Source of the DNA: an uncultured Clostridia bacterium
Lineage (GTDB): Bacteria; Bacillota; Clostridia; Oscillospirales; CAG-272
Assembly (NCBI GenBank): GCA_937898155.1
Contig: CALEJO010000152.1
Span: 1 to 8,884 of the forward strand
Direction: 5' to 3'
DNA: 8,884 nucleotides
Part shown: positions 1-5,890 of the stretch, one piece after another
How positions within the stretch are numbered: the stretch's first letter is position 1
Layout of the letters: each line of letters starts with the position of its first letter
Program-made: the position numbers and the translations under genes
The notes under the pieces: generated by a model
Database searches by the model: none
Seen by the model: the letters and a program-made list of their open reading frames with translations, nothing else
Told to the model about the DNA's origin: nothing

Positions 1-1101
1 CTTGCCATTGCTCTCGGCGTGACGAGTCAGGCGGTTTCACGCCGGGAAGCAAACGGCGGATATCCCGATATGGAGATGATACCGTCGATCGCGAATTATT
101 TCGGAATAACTATCGACGAGCTGTTCGGTTACGAAAGCGACCGTGCTAATAAAGTCGATCGTTATTACGCAGAAATCATCGGAATGAATCAAAAAAACAA
201 CGGCGTTGACAGATGTATGGATGAATGTATCGCATACGCGAGAGAATGTCTTGCGGAATTTCCGGATGATAAGAAATTAACGTATGCCCTTGCAACCGTT
301 CTCTTCAATGCGGGCTACGTTCGTTATGCAGAACATCATCTGACCGATCGGGAGGGATATGATGTTTATGACACGGAACGTCACCGCAAGTATCGTGAGT
401 GGCAGGAGGCGATCAAGCTTTATGAAAGACTGCTTCCTACCCTCGAATCCGGAGAACTGCGGGATCAGACCGTTCGTGAACTGCTTCAACTTTATCTGAA
501 TATCGGTGAAAAGGACAAGGCAAGCGCCGTTGTGAAAACACTTCCGAAAATATCTTTCTGCCGAGAATTGATGATGATCAACAGTTGTGACGGGAAAGAG
601 CGCGCCACTGCTTGCGCGGAAGCTCTTTTGGAGGTCGTTTCCACGGCGGCGCAACTTATGATTTCGAGTGTGATCATCCATCAGGAAAACATACCGAAAA
701 GCGACGCTGTGACGATCATCAGAAACGCAATAGGGCTTTATAAACTTGTCATGCCCGACGGGAATTTCGGCATTTATCATGCGTCTCTTGCTTGCATCCA
801 TTTGTTTTTGTCCGAGCATCTTTGGTGCGTCGGAGACCGGGACGGCGCTTTTGAGACATTGGACGAAGCCCTTGAACACGCAAAGAAAAATGAAATTGCC
901 CGTTCGCTTGAAGGACAGTATTATACTGCCCCTGCGGTCAAACTCGCAAAAATCGAAGAAAAAAAGTTTACGGAAGCAGGAATTGTCGCAAACCTTTCCG
1001 AAGATTGGCCCTGGTGGTCCATTGACGGAAGCGAAAAAGTCAAAGCGGAAATGCAAGCCGATCCCCGCTGGGCTGAATGGGTCAAACGGACGCAAGAATA
1101 G
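1..1101 (+). CDS. XRE-family regulator with helical-repeat C-terminal region, 5'-truncated by window edge
   Basis: The frame is open from base 1, so the start lies outside the window; a GTG at 19 falls inside the DNA-binding domain and is not the start. Visible residues 1-43 are the second half of an XRE/Cro helix-turn-helix (ALGVTSQAVSRRE, then YPDMEMIPSIANYFGITIDELFG), so about 20 N-terminal residues are probably missing. After a short linker, residues ~55-366 are helix-rich with TPR-like character (for example HRKYREWQEAIKLYERLLP and DRDGAFETLDEALEHAKK) and end in a Trp-rich tail. This is the familiar Bacillota plan of a small DNA-binding head on a TPR-like sensor body; the ligand or peptide it senses is unknown. 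The usual Trp of the 'VSxWE' helix is Arg here. The gene stops at TAG 1099-1101 before a strong terminator. It shows no visible link to the minus-strand genes that follow. Confidence 0.85.
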   Translation, partial: LAIALGVTSQAVSRREANGGYPDMEMIPSIANYFGITIDELFGYESDRANKVDRYYAEIIGMNQKNNGVDRCMDECIAYARECLAEFPDDKKLTYALATVLFNAGYVRYAEHHLTDREGYDVYDTERHRKYREWQEAIKLYERLLPTLESGELRDQTVRELLQLYLNIGEKDKASAVVKTLPKISFCRELMMINSCDGKERATACAEALLEVVSTAAQLMISSVIIHQENIPKSDAVTIIRNAIGLYKLVMPDGNFGIYHASLACIHLFLSEHLWCVGDRDGAFETLDEALEHAKKNEIARSLEGQYYTAPAVKLAKIEEKKFTEAGIVANLSEDWPWWSIDGSEKVKAEMQADPRWAEWVKRTQE

Positions 1102-1138
1102 GATCGGTTGCGCGGATTCGGAACCTTATGATCCCATG

Positions 1139-1170
1139 AAAAAACCTCGTTCTTCGGAACGAGGTTTTTT
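1139..1170 (+). terminator. Intrinsic terminator after the XRE regulator
   Basis: Stem 1145-1152 / 1157-1164 (CCTCGTTC with GAACGAGG) is closed by a TTCG tetraloop in the very stable C(UUCG)G context. It is flanked by A6 at 1139-1144 and T6 at 1165-1170. The A and T tracts extend the stem and make it usable from either strand. It lies 37 bases after the stop codon. Confidence 0.92.
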
Positions 1171-1174
1171 GCCG

Positions 1175-1210
1175 AAAACAAAATCCCGCCGACCGTGTTC
1201 GGTCGGCGGG
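1175..1210 (-). terminator. Intrinsic terminator for the minus-strand DUF523 end of the block
   Basis: A perfect 11-bp GC-rich stem (1185-1195 with 1200-1210) has a 4-base loop. On the minus strand it is followed by ATTTTGTTTT, a fair U-rich tract (1175-1184). It lies about 47 bases beyond the DUF523 stop and converges with the + strand terminator at 1139-1170. Confidence 0.85.
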
Positions 1211-1232
1211 AAAGATGACTGTCTTGCCGGAT

Positions 1233-1260
1233 TTGACATAATAATACAAAAGTATATTAT
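1233..1260 (+). promoter_or_regulatory. Possible sigma-A promoter pointing antisense into the DUF523 gene
   Basis: A perfect -35 TTGACA (1233-1238), 16 bases, then TATTAT (1255-1260) as -10. It sits just after the terminator pair and faces the 3' end of the minus-strand gene. There is no sense gene downstream on the + strand with a ribosome binding site, so any transcript would be antisense. This rests on sequence match alone in an AT-rich gap. Confidence 0.4.
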
Positions 1261-1727
1261 TTTCTATCCTCTTGTATAAGTTTAGAAAAAAGTTGCAGGA
1301 GCAAGGAGATTTGTCGTTCGCCGTAGATGTGGACGCCGTTCTGTTTCAGCAGATCGGCGGCGATGCCGTCCCCTGCGGTCAGGGTGCCTGTGAAGGTCCC
1401 GTCGTAGATTCTGCCGTTCCCGCAGGCGGGGCTGCGTTCTTTGAGAATCGCATAATGACAGTCAAAGAGCCGGCAGAGCCGAAGCACTTCTTCGGCGCCG
1501 CGCCGATATGCCGCCGTCACGTCTTCGCCGTCGCGGCGAAGCACGGTATCTCCCGATATTTCTGCCGGAACGCGCGGTGTCGGTAGTCCGCCGAGCTGTT
1601 CGGGGCAGACGGGAATCAGATGAAATTTTGACGTGAGCGCGCGGATGGTCTCCTCGGGCAGGGGCTTGCTTTCGCCGTCATACCGGCAGGCGACGCCGAG
1701 CAGACAGGCGCTGATGAGAATGTTCAT
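1257..1727 (-). CDS. DUF523 family protein (YbbK/TudS-like, putative Fe-S desulfurase)
   Basis: This 156-residue protein has the DUF523 signatures: N-terminal ISACLLGVACRYDG (Cys8, Cys14), PVCPEQLGGLPTPRVPAE (Cys41), and ERSPACGNGRIYDG (Cys102), close to the usual 'KSPSCG'. Length is normal for a stand-alone DUF523 domain. One characterised family member, TudS, is a [4Fe-4S] enzyme that removes sulfur from 2-thiouracil. The spread Cys residues here could hold a cluster, but whether this protein shares the substrate is unknown. The ATG at 1725-1727 has AAGGAG at 1733-1738, which overlaps the stop codon of the SGNH gene upstream. The 9-base gap means the two are co-transcribed and probably translationally coupled. 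It is the last gene of the minus-strand block. A functional tie to the surface enzymes before it is not evident. Confidence 0.88.
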   Translation of the reverse strand: MNILISACLLGVACRYDGESKPLPEETIRALTSKFHLIPVCPEQLGGLPTPRVPAEISGDTVLRRDGEDVTAAYRRGAEEVLRLCRLFDCHYAILKERSPACGNGRIYDGTFTGTLTAGDGIAADLLKQNGVHIYGERQISLLLQLFSKLIQEDRK

Positions 1728-1736
1728 GGCGACTCC

Positions 1737-3149
1737 TTAGCGTTTTTTCTTGATGATCATTTGCGCGATCAGCAAAGCGGCGATGACGACGACGCCGCCG
1801 AGGGCGACGAAGCCGAGCACGCGGTCGGTCTTTTCTTTTCGGGTTGCCCCCGTGCCATCGGCGCCGGACTCTGCGACACTTTGTGAATCGTTCGTTTCCG
1901 CGGGCGTCGATGCGGATTCGGACGGAGTGGACGCTTTCGGCGTGCTGACAGGGATGTCGGTTCTGGCGGGCGTTATGGTTTCGCGCTCCGATCCGAACGC
2001 TTCGCTTGACGTGACGGCCGAGGGGATCGCGGTGCTTGCGGCTGTCGTTTCCGCCGTCGTCTGGGCGGCGGGCGTTTCGATCGCCGACGTTTGCTCAGGG
2101 CGCGTGATGATGATCGAGGTATAGACAGGGACGCTTTCCGTAGCTGTCGTTTGCACAGCGCCCGTCTGCACAATTCCCGTCTGCACGGGGATGCTCTCCG
2201 CAGGTGTTGTCCATGCCCGCTCGGTCAATCGCGTTTGCTCGGGCGTCCACAAAGCGGTCGTTTGCGCCGTCGTTTCGACGAAAGACGTATAGACCGTCGC
2301 TTCGGTCGCGATGGTCTGCGAGGTCGTTTCCCACGCCGTCGTCGATGCGGTGGTGGTATGGGCTTGCAGTTCGGCGCTATACGCCTCTGCGATCAGTTCG
2401 GCGATTTCGACGTGCCCTGCCGCGGTCGGATGAAAATCAAAATACGAGGGAATACTGCTCGGCATTTCCGTCGAGCCGACGTAAAAATAGGAAGGATTCC
2501 TGTTCATCGCCGCTGCGATGTCCACGTATAAGATCGAAATTCCGTTTGCCGCGAGCGTATTGAGCGCGCGCGCGTAGCGATAGTTGACGAGCTGAACGAA
2601 ATAATCGAGCGTGGTGGCGAGTGAGGTCGTCACGCCGACGAGATAGGGGTTATACAGCGATTGAAATACGATCGTCGCGTCCGGCGCGAGCGCGTGCAGT
2701 TCCGTGAAAAACGTGACGAGATTGCTTTCCAGCGTCTCATAGATGGCGCGCATTTCATTGGTCAGCGAATAGTTTTTGCCGAGCATCATATAGAGCCCGA
2801 TCTCCGTCAGAAGTGTTTTGAGATTGGCGTCGCCGATGATGTCGTTGCCGCCGATGGAAACGGTGACGAGTGTGGCGGTTTTCAGCGACGCTTTCTGCGA
2901 GGAGGACATCGCCCGCAGGCGAGCGAGCATCGAAGTCGAGGTCGCGCCGTTGACCGCGAGATTGGTGAGCGCGTAGCCGAACCGATTTGCCAAAATCGTC
3001 GGGTAAGCAGTGACATCGCCGGAAACGCCGTATCCTGTCGCGATGGAATCGCCAAACGCAAAATACGTTTTCGCGCTCGCACGCGCAGGGACGACGAAAA
3101 ACATCGCCGTAAGGCACAGAGCAAGAAGTAAAACCGCGCATTTTTTCAT
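1737..3149 (-). CDS. Secreted SGNH/GDSL hydrolase with Thr-rich stalk and C-terminal membrane anchor
   Basis: This 470-residue extracellular esterase-type enzyme has a Sec signal peptide at residues 1-26 (MKK, hydrophobic core, likely cut after ASA). The SGNH catalytic domain spans ~28-255: block I FGDSIATGYG with nucleophile Ser35, block II NLAVNGATS (Gly68), block III GGNDI (Asn102), block V DFHPTAAGH with catalytic His240. Asp sits two residues before that His rather than the textbook three. Residues ~257-430 form a Thr/Ser/Ala/Pro/Glu-rich, probably extended and glycosylatable stalk. Residues ~444-466 are a transmembrane helix followed by KKKR, giving a cytosolic tail. There is no LPXTG, so it is membrane-anchored rather than sortase-linked. 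The ATG at 3147-3149 has AAGGAGA at 3157-3163. It follows the amidase gene by 54 bases and precedes DUF523 by 9. Substrate is unknown; acyl or acetyl groups on wall or surface glycans are plausible. Confidence 0.88.
   Translation of the reverse strand: MKKCAVLLLALCLTAMFFVVPARASAKTYFAFGDSIATGYGVSGDVTAYPTILANRFGYALTNLAVNGATSTSMLARLRAMSSSQKASLKTATLVTVSIGGNDIIGDANLKTLLTEIGLYMMLGKNYSLTNEMRAIYETLESNLVTFFTELHALAPDATIVFQSLYNPYLVGVTTSLATTLDYFVQLVNYRYARALNTLAANGISILYVDIAAAMNRNPSYFYVGSTEMPSSIPSYFDFHPTAAGHVEIAELIAEAYSAELQAHTTTASTTAWETTSQTIATEATVYTSFVETTAQTTALWTPEQTRLTERAWTTPAESIPVQTGIVQTGAVQTTATESVPVYTSIIITRPEQTSAIETPAAQTTAETTAASTAIPSAVTSSEAFGSERETITPARTDIPVSTPKASTPSESASTPAETNDSQSVAESGADGTGATRKEKTDRVLGFVALGGVVVIAALLIAQMIIKKKR
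2161..2186. repeat. Short direct repeat inside the SGNH stalk
   Basis: The 11-mer CCCGTCTGCAC occurs at 2161-2171 and 2176-2186, a 15-base period. It encodes consecutive V-Q-T-G-x units of the Thr-rich stalk. This suggests the stalk grows or shrinks by in-frame duplication. Confidence 0.6.
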
Positions 3150-3169
3150 TTTCGGATCTCCTTGATTTC

Positions 3170-3197
3170 AAAAAAGCCGATCGCGTGCGGTCGGCTT
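3170..3197 (-). terminator. Terminator-like hairpin between amidase and SGNH genes
   Basis: Arms 3174-3183 and 3188-3197 pair around a 4-base loop, with one A-C mismatch on the minus strand. They are followed on that strand by T6 (3170-3175). It starts seven bases after the amidase stop. The SGNH ribosome binding site (3157-3163) begins only six bases beyond the T tract, so no promoter fits between them. The hairpin is therefore either a leaky terminator setting the ratio of the two genes or an attenuator. Confidence 0.8.
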
Positions 3198-3203
3198 GCT
3201 TTT

Positions 3204-4079
3204 TTATGGATTGAGAACGAGGTTGTCTTTGAATTTTTCCCATTCGATCGGATGCTCGACGTAATAAATCGGGCAGTTTTTGCGCCAGCCGCCGGGCCGT
3301 TCGTAATCGTAATGGCGGAGCACTGCGTCGGCGTCCATGCCGTATTGATTGCAGAGCCAGGAGACGAGCTTGACGAGGGAACGGTAGGTTGCTTCGTTGA
3401 ATTTGCCCGTCGCGTCGGGGTGGCAACATTCGATGGAGATGGAAGAATAGTTGCCCTCGTTCGTGCCGATCGCCCACGCGACTTCATCGAGCGGCATACA
3501 TTGCAGGATTTCGCCGTCGAGCCCGATGATGAAATGTGCGCTGACGTTATTCCCTTGCTCAAAATAACTCCAATTATTGGCGGCAGAGGTCCCCGGGTTG
3601 GCGACGTAATGCACGACGATGTTTTTCACTGACGTGAGTTTGTAGCCGGGGCGGGAAGCTTCTTTGATTTTGAGAAATTTCTGCGTGATAAGCTTGTCGA
3701 TTGCCGCTGTGCTGACGTCTTCAAGCGTCAGATCGGAAATGACAGGGTCCACTCTCGCGGGATTGTCGGCCGAGGTTTCGACGGGCACCGTTGCGGGCGG
3801 ATAGGTATATTCCGGTTCTTCGGCGGTCGTGTCGGAGGGCTCGGTTGGTTGCGGCACGGTGCTTTCTTCCGTCGTTTCGACGAAATATGTAGTCGTTTCC
3901 GTCGTCGATTCCGTTCGGGATGCCGTCGTGTCGGTCGGGATAAACAGATTCATGGCTTCCCGCAGGAAAGCGGAGAAGCTTGTATCTGAACAGCTTGCAA
4001 GGAGAACGGCGACGGTCAGAAGTAGGCAGATCAGCGTCGCCAATCGCAGGACTTTGGGCGTTTTGCGGTTGCGTTTCAA
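3204..4079 (-). CDS. Lipoprotein N-acetylmuramoyl-L-alanine amidase (Amidase_2/PGRP fold)
   Basis: This 291-residue predicted Zn-dependent amidase would cut the MurNAc-L-Ala bond of peptidoglycan. N-terminus: KRNRK, hydrophobic core ~10-28, lipobox L-A-S-C with lipidated Cys30. Residues ~48-110 are a Thr/Glu/Pro/Ser-rich linker. The Amidase_2 domain is ~145-285: His157 (IVVHYVANPG), VSAHFIIGLDGEI, SISIEC, His256 (RHYD) and K267-x-C269-P. These match the T7-lysozyme pattern of two His plus one Cys as Zn ligands and a nearby Lys, so the enzyme looks intact. The start is TTG at 4077-4079: the next in-frame ATG (codon 43) would remove the lipobox, and an in-frame TGA lies just upstream. A promoter with a built-in inverted repeat sits at 4117-4145. 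The SGNH gene follows downstream. Roles could be wall turnover, daughter-cell separation, spore-related lysis or muropeptide recycling; the sequence does not decide. Confidence 0.92.
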   Translation of the reverse strand: MKRNRKTPKVLRLATLICLLLTVAVLLASCSDTSFSAFLREAMNLFIPTDTTASRTESTTETTTYFVETTEESTVPQPTEPSDTTAEEPEYTYPPATVPVETSADNPARVDPVISDLTLEDVSTAAIDKLITQKFLKIKEASRPGYKLTSVKNIVVHYVANPGTSAANNWSYFEQGNNVSAHFIIGLDGEILQCMPLDEVAWAIGTNEGNYSSISIECCHPDATGKFNEATYRSLVKLVSWLCNQYGMDADAVLRHYDYERPGGWRKNCPIYYVEHPIEWEKFKDNLVLNP

Positions 4080-4085
4080 AGCATT

Positions 4086-4092
4086 CTCCTTT
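4086..4092 (-). promoter_or_regulatory. Ribosome binding site fixing the TTG start of the amidase
   Basis: AAAGGAG lies six bases ahead of TTG 4077-4079. No ATG or GTG in the amidase frame is available between the in-frame TGA (4092-4094) and the signal peptide, so TTG is the only start that keeps the lipoprotein signal. Confidence 0.85.
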
Positions 4093-4116
4093 CATGTAAA
4101 TCAGAATCATACAATT

Positions 4117-4145
4117 ATTCTATCATATTTGATAGAATCTGTCAA
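4117..4145 (-). promoter_or_regulatory. Sigma-A promoter of the amidase gene with embedded operator-like palindrome
   Basis: On the minus strand: -35 TTGACA (4140-4145), spacer of exactly 17, -10 TAGAAT (4117-4122). A perfect inverted repeat ATTCTATCA-N4-TGATAGAAT fills 4117-4138, covering most of the spacer and the whole -10. A dimeric regulator bound there would block RNA polymerase. The predicted leader is about 30 bases long. The regulator is not identifiable from this half-site. Confidence 0.8.
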
Positions 4146-4146
4146 G

Positions 4147-4164
4147 AAAAAACGGGATTTTCCC
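4147..4164 (-). terminator. Weak terminator-like hairpin after rlmA
   Basis: A short stem GGGA/TCCC (4154-4157 with 4161-4164, three-base loop) is followed on the minus strand by G and T6 (4147-4152). It starts directly at the rlmA stop and runs into the amidase -35 box. The stem is only four strong pairs, so read-through is likely. Confidence 0.4.
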
Positions 4165-4995
4165 TTATTTTTGATAGACGGCGAGACGAAATTCCGCGCG
4201 GGTGTCGAGATGCGACTGCGAGAAGAGTTTTTTTTGATCGTTTGCGCCCGTTTTATAATAATAAGGCGTCATGCAAAAGAGGGAGAAAATCGTTTCCGGA
4301 TCGGGCAGGGAAAGCGGGAAGGAAACGGTCTCCTCGTCGATCAAAGAAAAGCCATCGAGCGCGATGGAGTCGATCTCGTTTTCATAGGGGACGTCGTAAA
4401 CCGCGGCTTTGAGTTCCCAAAGATGTTTCTCCGCCGGAAAAACGCGAAAGAGAAAACCACCGCGCTTCAATACGCGGGAAAATTCCGCGGGGACGTTGGG
4501 CGCGAAGAGGTTCCAAATGAGATCAGCGGACGCGTCGGCGGCGGGAATCGAAAAGAGACTGCCGACCGCGAGTTCAATCGCACGGTCGCGGCGTGCGCAC
4601 GCGAGGATTGCTTCTTTGGAGATGTCGATGCCGGCGACGAGCGGCGAAAAGCCGTTTTCGCACAGTTCGCGGCGCAGGTGCGCGGTGTAATACCCCTCGC
4701 CGCATCCGGCATCGAGGCAGACAGGCGCGCGATTCCCGGACGCGCGGAGGAGGGAAACCGAGCGTGCGGCGATGCGGTCGCGGAGCGGCTGATAGAAGCC
4801 GGCGTCCAAAAACACTGTGCGGCTCGCAACCATGATTTTGTCGTCTCCGTGGCGCGCTTCGCTCGATTTCTGCGAGCGGAGCAGATTGACGTAGCCCTGC
4901 CGCGCAAGGTCAAACGCGTGCCCGTTTTCACAGCGGAGCGTGTGAGAATCGGAAGAAAAATCCCGACCGCAGACGGGACAAACGAAGAACGGCAT
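4165..4995 (-). CDS. rlmA: 23S rRNA (guanine-N1)-methyltransferase RlmA-type
   Basis: This 276-residue protein should methylate N1 of a guanine in the hairpin 35 region of 23S rRNA (G745 in E. coli RlmA-I, G748 in Gram-positive RlmA-II/TlrB). An N-terminal zinc module has Cys6, Cys9, Cys22 and His26 (CPVC ... CENGH). It is followed by the family stretch FDLARQGYVNLL and by RHGDDKIMVASR. The SAM-binding motif I is LDAGCGEGYY (~94-103), then GIDISKEAI, with FAPNVPAEFSRVLKRGG and a family-typical C-terminus. The start is placed at ATG 4993-4995 because AAAGGAG sits six bases ahead; an in-frame TTG at 5011-5013 lies upstream of that site and would leave it inside the gene. TlrB-type members give tylosin/mycinamicin resistance in producers, but housekeeping members are widespread, so no resistance role is claimed. 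The 5' side carries a hairpin and a 22-bp-period repeat pair. Confidence 0.92.
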   Translation of the reverse strand: MPFFVCPVCGRDFSSDSHTLRCENGHAFDLARQGYVNLLRSQKSSEARHGDDKIMVASRTVFLDAGFYQPLRDRIAARSVSLLRASGNRAPVCLDAGCGEGYYTAHLRRELCENGFSPLVAGIDISKEAILACARRDRAIELAVGSLFSIPAADASADLIWNLFAPNVPAEFSRVLKRGGFLFRVFPAEKHLWELKAAVYDVPYENEIDSIALDGFSLIDEETVSFPLSLPDPETIFSLFCMTPYYYKTGANDQKKLFSQSHLDTRAEFRLAVYQK

Positions 4996-5001
4996 ATTCG
5001 A

Positions 5002-5008
5002 CTCCTTT
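5002..5008 (-). promoter_or_regulatory. Ribosome binding site deciding the rlmA start
   Basis: AAAGGAG with a six-base spacer to ATG 4993-4995. It supports MPFFVCPVC as the N-terminus instead of a six-residue longer TTG-initiated form. Confidence 0.85.
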
Positions 5009-5011
5009 CCC

Positions 5012-5038
5012 AAAAAGCGTGTGGTTATCGCGCTTTTT
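5012..5038 (-). terminator. Hairpin with T tract directly ahead of the rlmA ribosome binding site
   Basis: An 8-bp stem AAAAAGCG / CGCTTTTT (5012-5019 with 5031-5038) encloses an 11-base loop. On the minus strand its T5 end runs straight into GGGAAAGGAG. It can be read as the terminator of the YlmH-like gene, 46 bases after that stop. It could also be a 5'-leader hairpin if transcription starts at the repeat array beside it. Confidence 0.6.
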
Positions 5039-5044
5039 CGATGT

Positions 5045-5082
5045 TATACGACAGAATAAAACAAATAATACAAAAGAATAAA
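5045..5082. repeat. Array A: two copies of TATAC-N4-GAATAAA at 22-bp period
   Basis: Units at 5045-5060 (TATAC GACA GAATAAA) and 5067-5082 (AATAC AAAA GAATAAA) start exactly 22 bases apart. The array begins one base after the YlmH-like stop codon (5084-5086) and lies 49 bases upstream of the rlmA start. With one more base on the left, the first unit is a near-palindrome, TTATAC-N4-GAATAA. Array B at 5891-5950 has the same unit, period and orientation. Confidence 0.85.
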
Positions 5083-5083
5083 A

Positions 5084-5866
5084 TCAAAGAAAGCGGGTGA
5101 ACAAAACAGAGAGCCGACCTTTGCGCGTCGTGCCGGAAATCTCGCGGAAAATCGCTTTCCCTTTGCCGCGAAGCACCAGCACGTCGCCGGGATCGAGGCG
5201 GGCGTCCGGCTTCGTCTGTTCGATGCCGTTGACGAAAACGAGCCCGTGTCCGATCGCATCCGCCGCCTCGGATCGGGAGACGGAAAACGCGGCAGAGAGC
5301 AGGTTATCGAGTCGTTCGGAGGCGATGCTTTCCCGAATTTCTTCGGTATGACGCTCCGGCACGCGGAGCGCGGAAAGCGGCACGATCTCACAGGTGAGCG
5401 CCGTCCGTCCGGCTTGCGTATAATTGGTCAAAAGGAAGTTCGCCATTTGTCGCAGGATCAGCACATCTGCGCCGTCGGGGAAAACCAAAATATCGCCGAC
5501 GACGGAGCGCTCGATGCCGAGCGCGGTGAGGGAACCGAGATAATCCCGATGGGTGAGCGCTTTTGCGCCGACGCCCGTCGTCGCGTGACAACGAAGCACC
5601 GCGATCGGATCGTCTTCCGGCGTTTCCGCGAACGCGGATTCCGCATCCTCGGGCGAAAGATACTCCGGCAGGAGCAAAAGAACGGCGCGTTCCGCGTCGG
5701 CGTAGCCGCCGCGCAGGGCATAGCGGATCCGCTCGCGGCGGCAAAAGATCGCCGCCGCGCTCTGCTCGCTCTGCCCGAGAAAGCCCGTATTGGTCATCAT
5801 ATAGGAGGATTCACATTGGCGCGCCTTGTCTGCGATATTCGATAACAGTAGCTCTTGCTCGGTCAT
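5084..5866 (-). CDS. ylmH: YlmH-like S4-domain RNA-binding protein
   Basis: This 260-residue protein matches the YlmH plan. An N-terminal module (~1-85) contains SSYMMTNTGFLGQSEQ and a Leu/Pro-rich stretch. The family signature LTHRDYLGSLTALGIERSVVGDILV lies at ~104-128. A central domain extends to ~180, and a C-terminal S4 domain spans ~183-236 (SERLDNLLSAAFSVSRSEAADAI, GLVFVNG, DPGDVLVLRGKGK). YlmH proteins bind the ribosome; in B. subtilis the family has been linked to ribosome-associated quality control of stalled 50S peptidyl-tRNA complexes, and it is classically encoded near division genes. No ylm or division genes are visible here, so this is a relocated copy or a paralogue. The ATG at 5864-5866 has a perfect AAGGAGG seven bases upstream. 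The gene has the repeat arrays on both sides, suggesting its own regulation. Confidence 0.88.
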   Translation of the reverse strand: MTEQELLLSNIADKARQCESSYMMTNTGFLGQSEQSAAAIFCRRERIRYALRGGYADAERAVLLLLPEYLSPEDAESAFAETPEDDPIAVLRCHATTGVGAKALTHRDYLGSLTALGIERSVVGDILVFPDGADVLILRQMANFLLTNYTQAGRTALTCEIVPLSALRVPERHTEEIRESIASERLDNLLSAAFSVSRSEAADAIGHGLVFVNGIEQTKPDARLDPGDVLVLRGKGKAIFREISGTTRKGRLSVLFTRFL

Positions 5867-5890
5867 GACGATTCCTCCTTGATTTTAAGT

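Noticed and set aside
1272..1586. 104-codon + strand frame after the possible antisense promoter
   Set aside because: It starts at TTG without a ribosome binding site and mirrors DUF523 in antisense; any transcript is more likely non-coding.
5011..5013. TTG as start of rlmA
   Set aside because: It lies upstream of the AAAGGAG site that serves ATG 4993-4995 and would add six residues not needed by the zinc module.
3829..5100. 423-codon open frame on the + strand
   Set aside because: It runs antisense to the amidase N-terminus, the amidase promoter and nearly all of rlmA, whose protein motifs are clear. Its product is Arg-rich, low in recognisable motifs, and it has no ribosome binding site.
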